6,360 nucleotides of DNA from Tessaracoccus flavescens (GCA_020741375.1 DYZF01000143.1:1-6360), one strand, 5' to 3'; positions 1-6,146 are shown, counted from the first letter of the stretch. The notes: generated from the letters alone by a model not told the origin. Program-made: numbers and translations.

Positions 1-2958
1 CTGTCCGGTGGTGGCGCGGTCGCCGGCGGACTTGGTGAGTTTCTCGGCCACCTTGGGCGAGAGGCGCTGCTTGAGTTCGGCTAGGTCGGTGCCCCGGGCC
101 ACCTCGCGTCCGTTGTCCACGACGACGAACGTGGGGCGCAGGTGTGAGCCGAGGGCCTCCGGGCGCCACGCGCTTGGGTCGACGACGGTCCCGGTGAGGG
201 CGGTCAGGGCTCGCCCCAGAGCCTGTGGAAAGGATCCATCTTCGACTCCCCGCTCCTCCAACCACGCCAAGGCCTTGGCGGCGAAGTCTGGTGCGGGAAC
301 GAAGCTGGTGCGCACAGCCTTGGGCAGCGTCCGGATCAGTTCCGTGGCCAGCTCTCGGCGCAGACCCGGCACCTGCCACGTGAACGCGTCGGGATCGGTC
401 TGGCCCAAGAGTTCGAGCCGCACCGTGACGGTGACGCCGTCGCTTCCGGCGCCTGGGTTGAAGACGTAGCTGACGGGCAGTTTGTGCTCGCCGAACGTCC
501 ACCGGTCCGGGAAGTCGCTCGGCCTGAGCTGAGTGGCGTCCATGACGGCGTCGTCGAGGGTGAGCAGAGGCAGCTCGTCGGGGGCGAGGCCGCGCGCCCA
601 CTTGTCGAAGGTGGCACCGGAGACGACCGTGTCCGGGAGCCGCGCGTCGTAGAACCGGTACAGGGCATCGTCGGAGATGAGCAGGTCTGGCCGGCGCATG
701 CGATCGGTGAGAGTGGTGGCCTCGGCGAGGATCCTGCGGTTGGCCGCGACCACTTTCTGCCGCGTCTCCCAATCACCCTCCACGAGCGCGCTTCGGATGA
801 AGATGTCGCGCGCCTCGACGGGGTGGTCGGCCGCGAAGTTGGTACGCCTCCCTGCCACCAGCGGCACGCCGAACAGGGTGAGCCGTTCGCTGGCGACGAC
901 GGTGGCGCTCCGTGCGGACCATCGGGGCTCGGACACGGTGCGGGTGATGACGTGCCCGGCCACCTGCTCCACCCATTCCGGCTTGATGGCTGCGACCGTG
1001 CGCGCCCACAGCCGCGACGTCTCCACCAGCTCGAAGGCCATGACCAGCGGCGGTGTCGCCTTCGCCAGCGACGAGCCGGGTTGGATGGCGAATCGCGCGC
1101 CGCGGGCGCCGGTGTATTCGGTGAGTGGGCGTCGTTTCCCGGGCGCGGGCTTCGACTTCTCCGTCTCCGCCAATCCGACGTTGGAGAGCAGGCCGGTGAG
1201 GATGCTGGTGAGCACGTCGCTCATGGAGCCCTGCGTCGAGGCATCGAGCTCAAGCTCCTTGCACGCCTCCTTCAGCTGGCTGACCAGATCTTCCCACTCG
1301 CGGAAGCGGATGAACGAGAGGTATTCCTCCCGGCACATCCGACGAAACGCGTTGCCGCTAAGTTCGCGACGGCGTCGCCGCAGGTACATCCAGATGTTGA
1401 GCAGCACCTCGAAGTCGCCGCCCTCCAGCGAAGGCTTGGTCTGGGTGTCCTTGCGGGTGCCGGTGTGGGCCGTGTGGCGCAGCGGCTCGGCCGTAGCGGG
1501 CGCCGCGGCGTCGTCCGCAGTGCCCCAGAACCGACGGTGCGACTGGTCGGCCTGCGCTTGGAACTCGGCCGGCCGTTCGCGAACGTCGGGCACGGTGAGC
1601 CCGGCCACCAGCACCAGCACGGTGGCCAAAGTGCGCCGCCGATGACCCTCGATGAGCATGCGCCCGAGACGGGGATCCACCGGCATGCGTGCGAGCATCC
1701 GGCCGGTGCGGGTGAGCCGAAGGTGGTCGTGCCGCTTCCGCGGATGAATGGCGCCCAGCTCGCTGAGGACGCGGATGCCATCGTTGATCTGCGACACGAC
1801 GGGGGCCTCGACGAACGGGAAGGCCTCCACGTCGCCGAGCCCGGCCTGCGCCATCAGCAGGATCACGGTGGCGAGGTTGGTGCGCAGGATCTCGGGATCT
1901 GAGTACAGGGGCCGCGCGAGGAAGTCCTCCTCGCTGTAGAGACGGATGGCGGTGCCGGGGCCGACGCGCCCACATCGGCCGGCGCGCTGGTTGGCGGACG
2001 CCTGCGAGACGGGCTCGATCGGGAGCCGCTGCACCTTGGTGCGGGCCGAGTAGCGGGAGATACGGGCCGTGCCGGTGTCGATGACGTAGCGGATGCCTGG
2101 CACGGTGATCGACGTCTCGGCCACGTTGGTGGCGAGCACCACGCGCCTCCGCGACGACGGCGCGAACACGCGCTGCTGGTCGGTGGCGGAGAGCCGGGCG
2201 AACAGCGGGAGCACCTCGAGGCCCGTCTTCAGTCCCTCGATCGCCTCGGCCGCGTCGCGGATCTCACGCTCGCCGCTCAGGAACACCAAGATGTCGCCGG
2301 TGGCGCTGGTGGTGACGATGTCCTCCACGGCCGCAGCGATGCCGTCGATCTCGTCCTGATCGTCGTTGAGCGGCTGGTAGACGATGTCCACCGGGTAAGT
2401 ACGGCCCGATACTTCGACGATGGGGGCGCCGTCGAAGTGTTCCGAGAAGCGCGCGGTGTCGATGGTGGCAGACGTCACCACGACGCGCAGGTCCGGCCGC
2501 TTGGCCAGCAGCTGCTTGAGGTATCCCAGCAGGAAGTCGATGTTGAGGCTTCGTTCATGCGCCTCGTCGATGATGATCGTGTCGTACTTGCTCAGCATCC
2601 GGTCATGGGTCAGCTCGGACAGCAGGATGCCGTCGGTCATCACCTTGATCCGCGTCTGCGCCGTCACGCGTCGCGTGAACCGGACCTGATACCCGACGAA
2701 CTCCCCCAGCTCCACGCCGCATTCGGTGGCGATGCGCTGGGCGACGGTGCGGGCCGCGATCCGCCGCGGCTGGGTGTGGGCGATCCGTTCGCGCCCTGCC
2801 ATCAGGCAGATCTTCGGAAGCTGGGTGGTTTTGCCCGAGCCCGTTTCACCGGCGACGACAACCACCTGGTGGTCGCGGATCAACTGGGCGATGTGGACCG
2901 CCTCAGCCGCAATCGGGAGCGACTGGTCGATGCGAATGTCCGGGACGGTCCCCGTCAT
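1..2958 (-). CDS. hrpA: ATP-dependent RNA helicase HrpA (DEAH box), 3' end outside the window
   Basis: The frame is open without a stop from the ATG at 2958 to the left edge, giving 986 codons. HrpA proteins are usually about 1,300 residues, so roughly 300 C-terminal residues are missing. All superfamily 2 DEAH motifs are present: Walker A GETGSGKT (37-44), TQPRRIAA (62-69), TDGILL (108-113), DEAH (131-134), SAT (163-165), LVFLSGEREI (224-233), ATNVAETSIT (276-285) and QRAGRCGR (324-331). A helicase-associated (HA2) region follows (about 390-470, with LSELGAI and PVDPRLGRML). Next is the HrpA-type linker (AFRRMCREEYL near 535-545) and most of the C-terminal DUF3418 region, seen as EYTGARGARF (614-623), ETSRLWAR, ALVEGDW (724-730) and LPVSYVFNPG (827-836). 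The family unwinds RNA using NTP; E. coli HrpA has been linked to mRNA processing and rescue of collided ribosomes. The start overlaps the upstream USP stop (ATGA) and has no Shine-Dalgarno, so translation is probably coupled. An atypical insert lies at about 478-514. The family call is near certain; the cellular role is by homology. Confidence 0.97.
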   Translation of the reverse strand, partial: MTGTVPDIRIDQSLPIAAEAVHIAQLIRDHQVVVVAGETGSGKTTQLPKICLMAGRERIAHTQPRRIAARTVAQRIATECGVELGEFVGYQVRFTRRVTAQTRIKVMTDGILLSELTHDRMLSKYDTIIIDEAHERSLNIDFLLGYLKQLLAKRPDLRVVVTSATIDTARFSEHFDGAPIVEVSGRTYPVDIVYQPLNDDQDEIDGIAAAVEDIVTTSATGDILVFLSGEREIRDAAEAIEGLKTGLEVLPLFARLSATDQQRVFAPSSRRRVVLATNVAETSITVPGIRYVIDTGTARISRYSARTKVQRLPIEPVSQASANQRAGRCGRVGPGTAIRLYSEEDFLARPLYSDPEILRTNLATVILLMAQAGLGDVEAFPFVEAPVVSQINDGIRVLSELGAIHPRKRHDHLRLTRTGRMLARMPVDPRLGRMLIEGHRRRTLATVLVLVAGLTVPDVRERPAEFQAQADQSHRRFWGTADDAAAPATAEPLRHTAHTGTRKDTQTKPSLEGGDFEVLLNIWMYLRRRRRELSGNAFRRMCREEYLSFIRFREWEDLVSQLKEACKELELDASTQGSMSDVLTSILTGLLSNVGLAETEKSKPAPGKRRPLTEYTGARGARFAIQPGSSLAKATPPLVMAFELVETSRLWARTVAAIKPEWVEQVAGHVITRTVSEPRWSARSATVVASERLTLFGVPLVAGRRTNFAADHPVEARDIFIRSALVEGDWETRQKVVAANRRILAEATTLTDRMRRPDLLISDDALYRFYDARLPDTVVSGATFDKWARGLAPDELPLLTLDDAVMDATQLRPSDFPDRWTFGEHKLPVSYVFNPGAGSDGVTVTVRLELLGQTDPDAFTWQVPGLRRELATELIRTLPKAVRTSFVPAPDFAAKALAWLEERGVEDGSFPQALGRALTALTGTVVDPSAWRPEALGSHLRPTFVVVDNGREVARGTDLAELKQRLSPKVAEKLTKSAGDRATTGQ
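2955..2958 (-). other. ATGA stop-start overlap coupling USP to hrpA
   Basis: The hrpA ATG (2958-2956) and the USP TGA (2957-2955) share the four bases ATGA. Upstream, within the USP 3' end, I see no purine-rich Shine-Dalgarno at a suitable distance. Initiation of hrpA thus probably relies on ribosomes terminating on the USP gene. The overlap is seen directly; coupling is inferred from this standard arrangement. Confidence 0.8.
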
Positions 2959-3827
2959 CGAGCGATATACAGCGGGCACTCTGCGTGTGCCATGAGCCCG
3001 CGCATCAAGCCGCCCAGGCTGAAGCCGGGAATGCTGGAATCACCGACGCCGACCACCAGCATGTCGTAACCGGCGCTACGGCTGACCAGCTCGTTGATGG
3101 GGCTGTCGACCGTCACGTCGACGGTGTACTCGACGCCGGGGAACTTCTCGGCCACCGTGGTGGCGATCGCCTCGATACCGCCCTTGGCGAAGACCACCTG
3201 CTCCTCGAGCTGGGCCGGGGTGAGGCGGCGGGCGAAGAGCCCGACGGGCGGCTGCACCACGTGCAGTATCTCGAGGCGGACGCCCAGCCGCTGCGCCTGC
3301 TCGAAGCCCGCGGTCAGCGTCTGGTCTGAACCGGGGTGCGTCTGCAGGCCGACGCCCACAACGCCCTTCTCCCCCACCCTGCCGGGGTGTGCGGCAGCCG
3401 AGATCACCACGACCGGACATTCGGCGTTGGCCACCACGGCCACCGATGTGGAGCCGACGAACATGCGCTCCAAGCCGCTGGCCGCGCGGCGACCCACGAC
3501 GAGGAGATCGGCAACCTCGCTCAGCCGCGACATGACCCCGCCGGGCGACCCCATGACCACCTCGGTCTTGATCTGGTCCTCGGGCAGGCCGAGTTCGAGC
3601 GCGAGCGCCTTGGCTTCGTCGTTGGCGCTCAAGCCGGCCGACTGCAGCACCTCCGGGTCGTAAACCACACCCCACGCGCCGGCCATGAGCGTGTCGTCGA
3701 CGGCGTTGACCAGCATCAACTCGCCGCCGAAGCGACGAACGACGTTGGCACCGAACCGAACAGCGCGCAGTCCGTCATCGCTCCCGTCAACACCAACGAC
3801 GATGAGGGGGTTTTCCTTGACTGCCAT
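2955..3827 (-). CDS. Tandem-domain universal stress protein (UspA family, two USP domains)
   Basis: A cytoplasmic protein of 290 residues with two USP folds, the layout common in actinobacteria such as mycobacteria. Domain 1 (about 7-143) begins with IVVGVDGS, where Asp14 sits at the usual adenine-contacting position. It ends with GRRAASGLERMFVGST (112-127) followed by NAECPVVVI. This matches the ATP-binding pattern G-2x-G-9x-G(S/T) except that the second glycine is Ala115. Domain 2 (about 155-290) begins VVGVGLQ, lacking the Asp, and ends VVGVGDSSIPGFSLGG, where the ATP motif is degenerate; the AHAECPLYI end is typical. An ATG 14 codons further upstream (3869) is open, but I chose 3827: it has AGGAG five bases before it, and the protein then begins with the normal short USP leader. 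The start lies one base after the PPOX-like stop and the stop overlaps hrpA by four bases, so this is the middle gene of a coupled trio. USPs of this kind act in dormancy, low-oxygen or energy stress; the specific role here is inferred. Confidence 0.95.
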   Translation of the reverse strand: MAVKENPLIVVGVDGSDDGLRAVRFGANVVRRFGGELMLVNAVDDTLMAGAWGVVYDPEVLQSAGLSANDEAKALALELGLPEDQIKTEVVMGSPGGVMSRLSEVADLLVVGRRAASGLERMFVGSTSVAVVANAECPVVVISAAAHPGRVGEKGVVGVGLQTHPGSDQTLTAGFEQAQRLGVRLEILHVVQPPVGLFARRLTPAQLEEQVVFAKGGIEAIATTVAEKFPGVEYTVDVTVDSPINELVSRSAGYDMLVVGVGDSSIPGFSLGGLMRGLMAHAECPLYIAR

Positions 3828-3828
3828 G

Positions 3829-4239
3829 TCAGCTCCTGGCTTGCTTGGTTCCGGATACAACTCGACCATCGATCCGGGTGGACTCGACGGCGATTCCCAC
3901 GGGCCGATCGCCGGCGAGCCAGCTGACGGACGGGATGGACTCGTCTGCCGCGGCGGAACGGCCCCGGATCAGCACGGACCAGCCCACCGCGGTCTCGTGA
4001 TCGATGTCTTCAACTTGGAACGACACATCGTGACCGTCCACCAGCCGCGCGAGCGTCGAGGTGGCGGACGTGTGGAAAACGACCGTGCCGTCGTACACCC
4101 TGAAGTTCACCGGGACGACGGAGATCCCTGCGCCGTCGTGCCACGCGATGCGCCCCACTTGGGCTTCGGACAGGAGCGCCCAGCATTCCTCGGGCTCGAG
4201 CCGCGAGAAGTAGGTCACCGGATCCGATTCGGTCGTCAT
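3829..4239 (-). CDS. Pyridoxamine 5'-phosphate oxidase-like (PPOX) split-barrel protein
   Basis: A protein of 136 residues with the signature order of the small actinobacterial PPOX-like family (Pyridox_ox_2 type). It has a leading helix LEPEECWALLSE (14-25), then VGRIAW (28-33), VVPVNFRVYDGTVVFHTS (41-58), VSFQVEDID (72-80) and GWSVLIRGRS (86-95). Family members form dimeric flavin- or F420-binding split barrels acting as oxidoreductases, cofactor carriers or sensors; sequence alone does not tell which cofactor or substrate applies. It is not the biosynthetic PdxH enzyme, which is longer and carries other motifs. In mycobacteria such proteins and tandem USPs occur together in dormancy regulons, which fits the adjacent USP gene. 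The ATG at 4239 has no strong Shine-Dalgarno; a TATGGT hexamer six bases upstream suggests a leaderless start. Its stop codon lies inside the ribosome-binding region of the USP gene. Confidence 0.9.
   Translation of the reverse strand: MTTESDPVTYFSRLEPEECWALLSEAQVGRIAWHDGAGISVVPVNFRVYDGTVVFHTSATSTLARLVDGHDVSFQVEDIDHETAVGWSVLIRGRSAAADESIPSVSWLAGDRPVGIAVESTRIDGRVVSGTKQARS
3833..3837 (-). promoter_or_regulatory. Ribosome binding site that fixes the USP start
   Basis: AGGAG stands five bases before the ATG at 3827. It lies within the last codons of the PPOX-like gene, whose TGA stop occupies 3829-3831, between this site and the ATG. Ribosomes ending the upstream gene therefore finish on top of the USP start. 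This site supports 3827 over the more upstream ATG at 3869. Confidence 0.75.
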
Positions 4240-4245
4240 AGGACC

Positions 4246-4251
4246 ACCATA
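4246..4251 (-). promoter_or_regulatory. Candidate -10 element (TATGGT) for a leaderless PPOX-USP-hrpA transcript
   Basis: TATGGT fits the actinobacterial -10 pattern TANNNT and ends six bases before the ATG at 4239, which would place the transcription start on or next to the A of the start codon. No convincing -35 is found at 16-18 bases. If it works, the operon can be transcribed apart from the upstream TY-Chap gene; otherwise the 49-base gap is simply read through. Confidence 0.4.
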
Positions 4252-4288
4252 CTGGCGTCGGGCCGGTGGGTGCGGGACATCAGGGTTG

Positions 4289-5176
4289 TCAGAACGTGGT
4301 GCGGCCGCCGAGGCGCGACGCCAGTTCGTCGTCGATCCCGTCCGCGATCTGACTCAGCGACTTCAACGCCTGCCGCAAGTGCGCCGGCACGAACGGCATC
4401 GCGGGCACGGACAGCTGGACGTAGACGCGGTCGCGGTGGAGCGCGAAGCGTCCGTAGCGGCTCTCGACGTTGATGTCGTTGAGCACCTCGCACGCCCGCG
4501 AGCGCCCGGCCACCTCGTGGACCAGCGGCGAGAACAGGACCAGCTCGGCCCCGTCCACCGAGGACCGCAGGAACACCATGGTGGAGCCCACCCGGATGGC
4601 CACGTCGCCCTGCTCATTGCGCAGAGGCGGATGACCGAAGACCCGCCGCAGTTCCTCGTCGACCAGTTGGTCGAGCTCCAAGCGGCTGCCCGGCATGATC
4701 GACCGCTCTTCGCGCGTGAGCGAGCGCGGAGTCAGCGGCGTCCAGTCCGTTTCCCCCTTGAGGATCTCCGCCAGCTCCGAAGGCTCGAGGAACACCGGGT
4801 GCACGACGCCGAACACCTGCGTCAGCGTCGCCGTGGCGAGCTGCGCCATCGACGCCGAATCCTCCTGGTGCCCCGTCGCGACGAACTGCCCGCCATCCGA
4901 GGGTGCGGTCCATCCAAGGTCGGCGAGCCGCTGCGCCTCCTCGGCGGTGACGGCCCCGCCCGCCTGACCGCCCGTCACCGACACGGAGATGACATCGGCG
5001 TCGTCGACGGCGAAATGCAGCGATGGGCTCGTGCCCCCGCCGATGATCGTGTCGACAGAAATGGTGAGGTCTGCCGACGCGTCCATGACGGAGAGCACCT
5101 CGTCGAGCCGCACGGTGAATTCACTCCAGGCGTCTCGTTGGGTGGCGTCGAAATCGAAGTTCAGATAGTCGGTCAA
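4289..5176 (-). CDS. TY-Chap-type (T3SS chaperone / YbjN-like) putative peptide-binding chaperone
   Basis: A 295-residue soluble protein without signal peptide or membrane segment. The N-terminal part (about 13-130) shows the TY-Chap layout: AWSEFTVRLDEVL (16-28), a beta-rich middle, RLADLGWTAP (83-92), then LATATLTQVFGVVHPVFL (113-130). After an acidic linker, the YbjN-like part (about 170-295) shows GDVAIRVGSTMVFLRSS (190-206), LVLFSPLV (212-219), LNDINVESRYGRFAL (232-246), the PFVPAHL turn (261-267) and a final helix ending in GGRTTF. This resembles actinobacterial proteins annotated as T3SS/YbjN peptide-binding chaperones, thought to bind peptides or clients by analogy to type III secretion chaperones; no client is evident here. 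The start is TTG at 5176: an in-frame TGA lies two codons upstream, and GGAGG is seven bases before TTG. It is divergent from the AEC transporter and 49 bases upstream of the PPOX-like gene, so it may lead that operon. The family call rests on remembered motif patterns. Confidence 0.82.
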   Translation of the reverse strand: MTDYLNFDFDATQRDAWSEFTVRLDEVLSVMDASADLTISVDTIIGGGTSPSLHFAVDDADVISVSVTGGQAGGAVTAEEAQRLADLGWTAPSDGGQFVATGHQEDSASMAQLATATLTQVFGVVHPVFLEPSELAEILKGETDWTPLTPRSLTREERSIMPGSRLELDQLVDEELRRVFGHPPLRNEQGDVAIRVGSTMVFLRSSVDGAELVLFSPLVHEVAGRSRACEVLNDINVESRYGRFALHRDRVYVQLSVPAMPFVPAHLRQALKSLSQIADGIDDELASRLGGRTTF

Positions 5177-5183
5177 GCGTCAA

Positions 5184-5188
5184 CCTCC
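5184..5188 (-). promoter_or_regulatory. Ribosome binding site supporting a TTG start
   Basis: GGAGG, extended by upstream GGT, stands seven bases before the TTG at 5176-5174. It is one of only two clear Shine-Dalgarno sequences in the window. Together with the in-frame TGA at 5182-5180 it settles the unusual start codon. Confidence 0.8.
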
Positions 5189-5218
5189 ACCTTCAACCTA
5201 GTACACGCATGGGAGGCA

Positions 5219-5224
5219 TAGAGT
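5219..5224 (+). promoter_or_regulatory. Candidate -10 element (TAGAGT) for a leaderless AEC transporter gene
   Basis: TAGAGT fits TANNNT and is followed by seven bases and then the ATG at 5232. The only Shine-Dalgarno-like run, GGGAGG at 5211-5216, is 15 bases from the ATG, too far for normal use. No clear -35 is seen. Confidence 0.42.
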
Positions 5225-5231
5225 TCCAGTC

Positions 5232-6137
5232 ATGGTTTCGGCGTTACAGGGCTTCGCCACGATCGCGATCGTGATCGCCGCCGGCTATCTCTTGGCTCGG
5301 CGGAAGCTCGTGGCACCCACCGCGCAGAAGGCGCTGAGCGACGTGGCCTTTTTCGTGGGCCAGCCGGCGCTCGTGCTGATCGCCGTGGCCGGAGCCCGCT
5401 TGGACCTGTTGTTCGGGTGGCACGTGGTGGCCTTCGGGGTCGCGTGCATCTCGGTGGGGCTGGTCTTCGCCTGGCTGAGCAGCCGTCGCTGGGGCGCCAC
5501 CCGCGGCGACGCCGTCGTGGGCTATCTGGCCACCAGCTACGTCAACGCCGGCAACCTCGGCATCCCCATCAGCGCCTTCATGTTGGGCGATCCCGCCTGG
5601 GCCGCGCCCGCGATGCTGCTCCAGGTCATCGTCCTCCAGCCGAGCGCCGTCGCCATGCTGGAATCCTCGGCCGCCGGCAAGTCGGTGGTGCGCACCTTCG
5701 CCACGCACCCGCTGGTGCTGGGTGGCGTCGCCGGAGTCGTGCTGAACCTGACCAACTGGCGGCCACCGGCGCTCATCTGGGAGCCGCTGCAGTTGTTCGC
5801 CAACCTCGCGATCCCCGCCATGCTGCTCGCGTTCGGCATGTCGCTGGTGACCTCACCGCTGCCGAGCCTGCGGGCCATGTCTGCGCAGCAGCGGGCGGCG
5901 ATCGTGGCGAAGACGGTTGTGGTGCCGGCTGTCGCACTGGCGGTCGGGCTGCTGCTCGGGCTCACCGGCATCGGTTTGAAGGCAGCCGTGATCCTCGCCG
6001 GGCTGCCCACGGCCCAAGTGGTCTTCGTGCACGCCCTGCGCTACGGCGTCGGGCTGCGGCTCGTGCAATCCACCACCATGTGGTCGACGGTGCTGTGCGT
6101 GCCGGTCATTCTCGCGGCGGGAGCCCTTCTCCCGTAG
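5232..6137 (+). CDS. AEC (auxin efflux carrier) family transporter
   Basis: A 301-residue, very hydrophobic integral membrane protein, the normal length for bacterial AEC permeases. About ten membrane segments can be drawn (roughly 5-22, 36-53, 63-82, 95-115, 122-142, 158-174, 187-206, 222-243, 247-268 and 282-300), fitting the family's two five-helix halves. Family motifs are YVNAGNLGIPI (103-113), with the Asn/Gly/Pro of the broken helix, then NLAIPAMLLAFGMSL (191-205) and GLPTAQVVF followed by ALRYGVG (257-274). Members export or import small organic anions such as malonate or malate, or auxin in plants; the substrate here cannot be told. ATG 5232 is the first possible start after the in-frame TAG at 5199-5201. 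Codon 5 is TTA, which I find in no other coding frame of the window, and a 16-base palindrome overlaps codons 9-14. It is divergent from the TY-Chap gene and 16 bases upstream of a DedA-like gene. Confidence 0.93.
   Translation: MVSALQGFATIAIVIAAGYLLARRKLVAPTAQKALSDVAFFVGQPALVLIAVAGARLDLLFGWHVVAFGVACISVGLVFAWLSSRRWGATRGDAVVGYLATSYVNAGNLGIPISAFMLGDPAWAAPAMLLQVIVLQPSAVAMLESSAAGKSVVRTFATHPLVLGGVAGVVLNLTNWRPPALIWEPLQLFANLAIPAMLLAFGMSLVTSPLPSLRAMSAQQRAAIVAKTVVVPAVALAVGLLLGLTGIGLKAAVILAGLPTAQVVFVHALRYGVGLRLVQSTTMWSTVLCVPVILAAGALLP
5258..5273. repeat. Perfect 16-base palindrome inside the start of the AEC gene
   Basis: CACGATCGCGATCGTG equals its own reverse complement. It lies 26 bases after the A of the AEC ATG and encodes part of the first membrane helix (Ala-Thr-Ile-Ala-Ile-Val). 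It could be an operator or a hairpin-forming element, but alternating ATC, GCG and GTG codons produce such strings readily in GC-rich genes. Confidence 0.35.
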
Positions 6138-6140
6138 CGA

Positions 6141-6146
6141 TACACT
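6141..6146 (+). promoter_or_regulatory. Candidate -10 element (TACACT) for a leaderless DedA-like gene
   Basis: TACACT lies in the 16-base gap after the AEC stop, with seven bases between it and the GTG at 6154. TANNNT at this distance is the usual form of a leaderless actinobacterial start. There is no good Shine-Dalgarno before the GTG and no clear -35, which would fall inside the AEC 3' end. Confidence 0.5.

Larger units (their letters stand above)
5177..5231. promoter_or_regulatory. 55-base divergent intergenic region
   Basis: This gap separates the TY-Chap gene (minus) from the AEC transporter gene (plus) and must carry any promoter local to both. On the plus strand, TAGAGT (5219-5224) ends seven bases before the AEC ATG. 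On the minus strand, TAGGTT (5200-5195) could be a -10 giving a leader of about a dozen bases that still includes the GGAGG site. Also on the minus strand, GGAAC (5227-5223) followed after 15 bases by CGTG (5207-5204) resembles ECF sigma factor promoters. None has a good housekeeping -35. I cannot choose between them from sequence. Confidence 0.5.

Noticed and set aside
677..1645. Open plus-strand frame of 322 codons overlapping hrpA
   Set aside because: Low-complexity Ser/Arg/Ala product opposite fully conserved hrpA motifs; a GC-driven shadow.
484..1902. Open plus-strand frame of 472 codons opposite hrpA
   Set aside because: It uses the same triplet register as hrpA on the other strand. 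Stops there would need Leu TTA/CTA or Ser TCA codons in hrpA, which are rare at this GC content. The product is rich in Arg, Gly and His with no domain, while hrpA is intact across the whole stretch.
3828..3869. Earlier ATG for the USP gene, adding 14 residues
   Set aside because: It would overlap the PPOX-like gene by 41 bases and has no advantage in ribosome binding; the ATG at 3827 has AGGAG at a good distance and gives the usual USP N-terminus.
4236..4250. Four-codon upstream frame ATG-GTG-GTC-CTA-TGA whose stop overlaps the PPOX-like ATG
   Set aside because: It looks like a coupled leader peptide, but it overlaps the proposed -10 hexamer and would be absent from a leaderless transcript; too short to support alone.
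4240..4288. Possible transcription terminator between the TY-Chap and PPOX-like genes
   Set aside because: Only a five-base CCACC/GGTGG stem with a long loop and no T-run can be drawn; not convincing.
4287..4292. CTGACA as a -35 element upstream of the PPOX-like gene
   Set aside because: It coincides with the TY-Chap stop codon, and no TANNNT hexamer lies 16-18 bases downstream; the TATGGT candidate is far out of range.
4286..5221. Open plus-strand frame of 311 codons opposite the TY-Chap gene
   Set aside because: In register with the TY-Chap codons on the other strand; the product is Arg/His-rich without recognisable motifs, while the minus frame shows clear family motifs.
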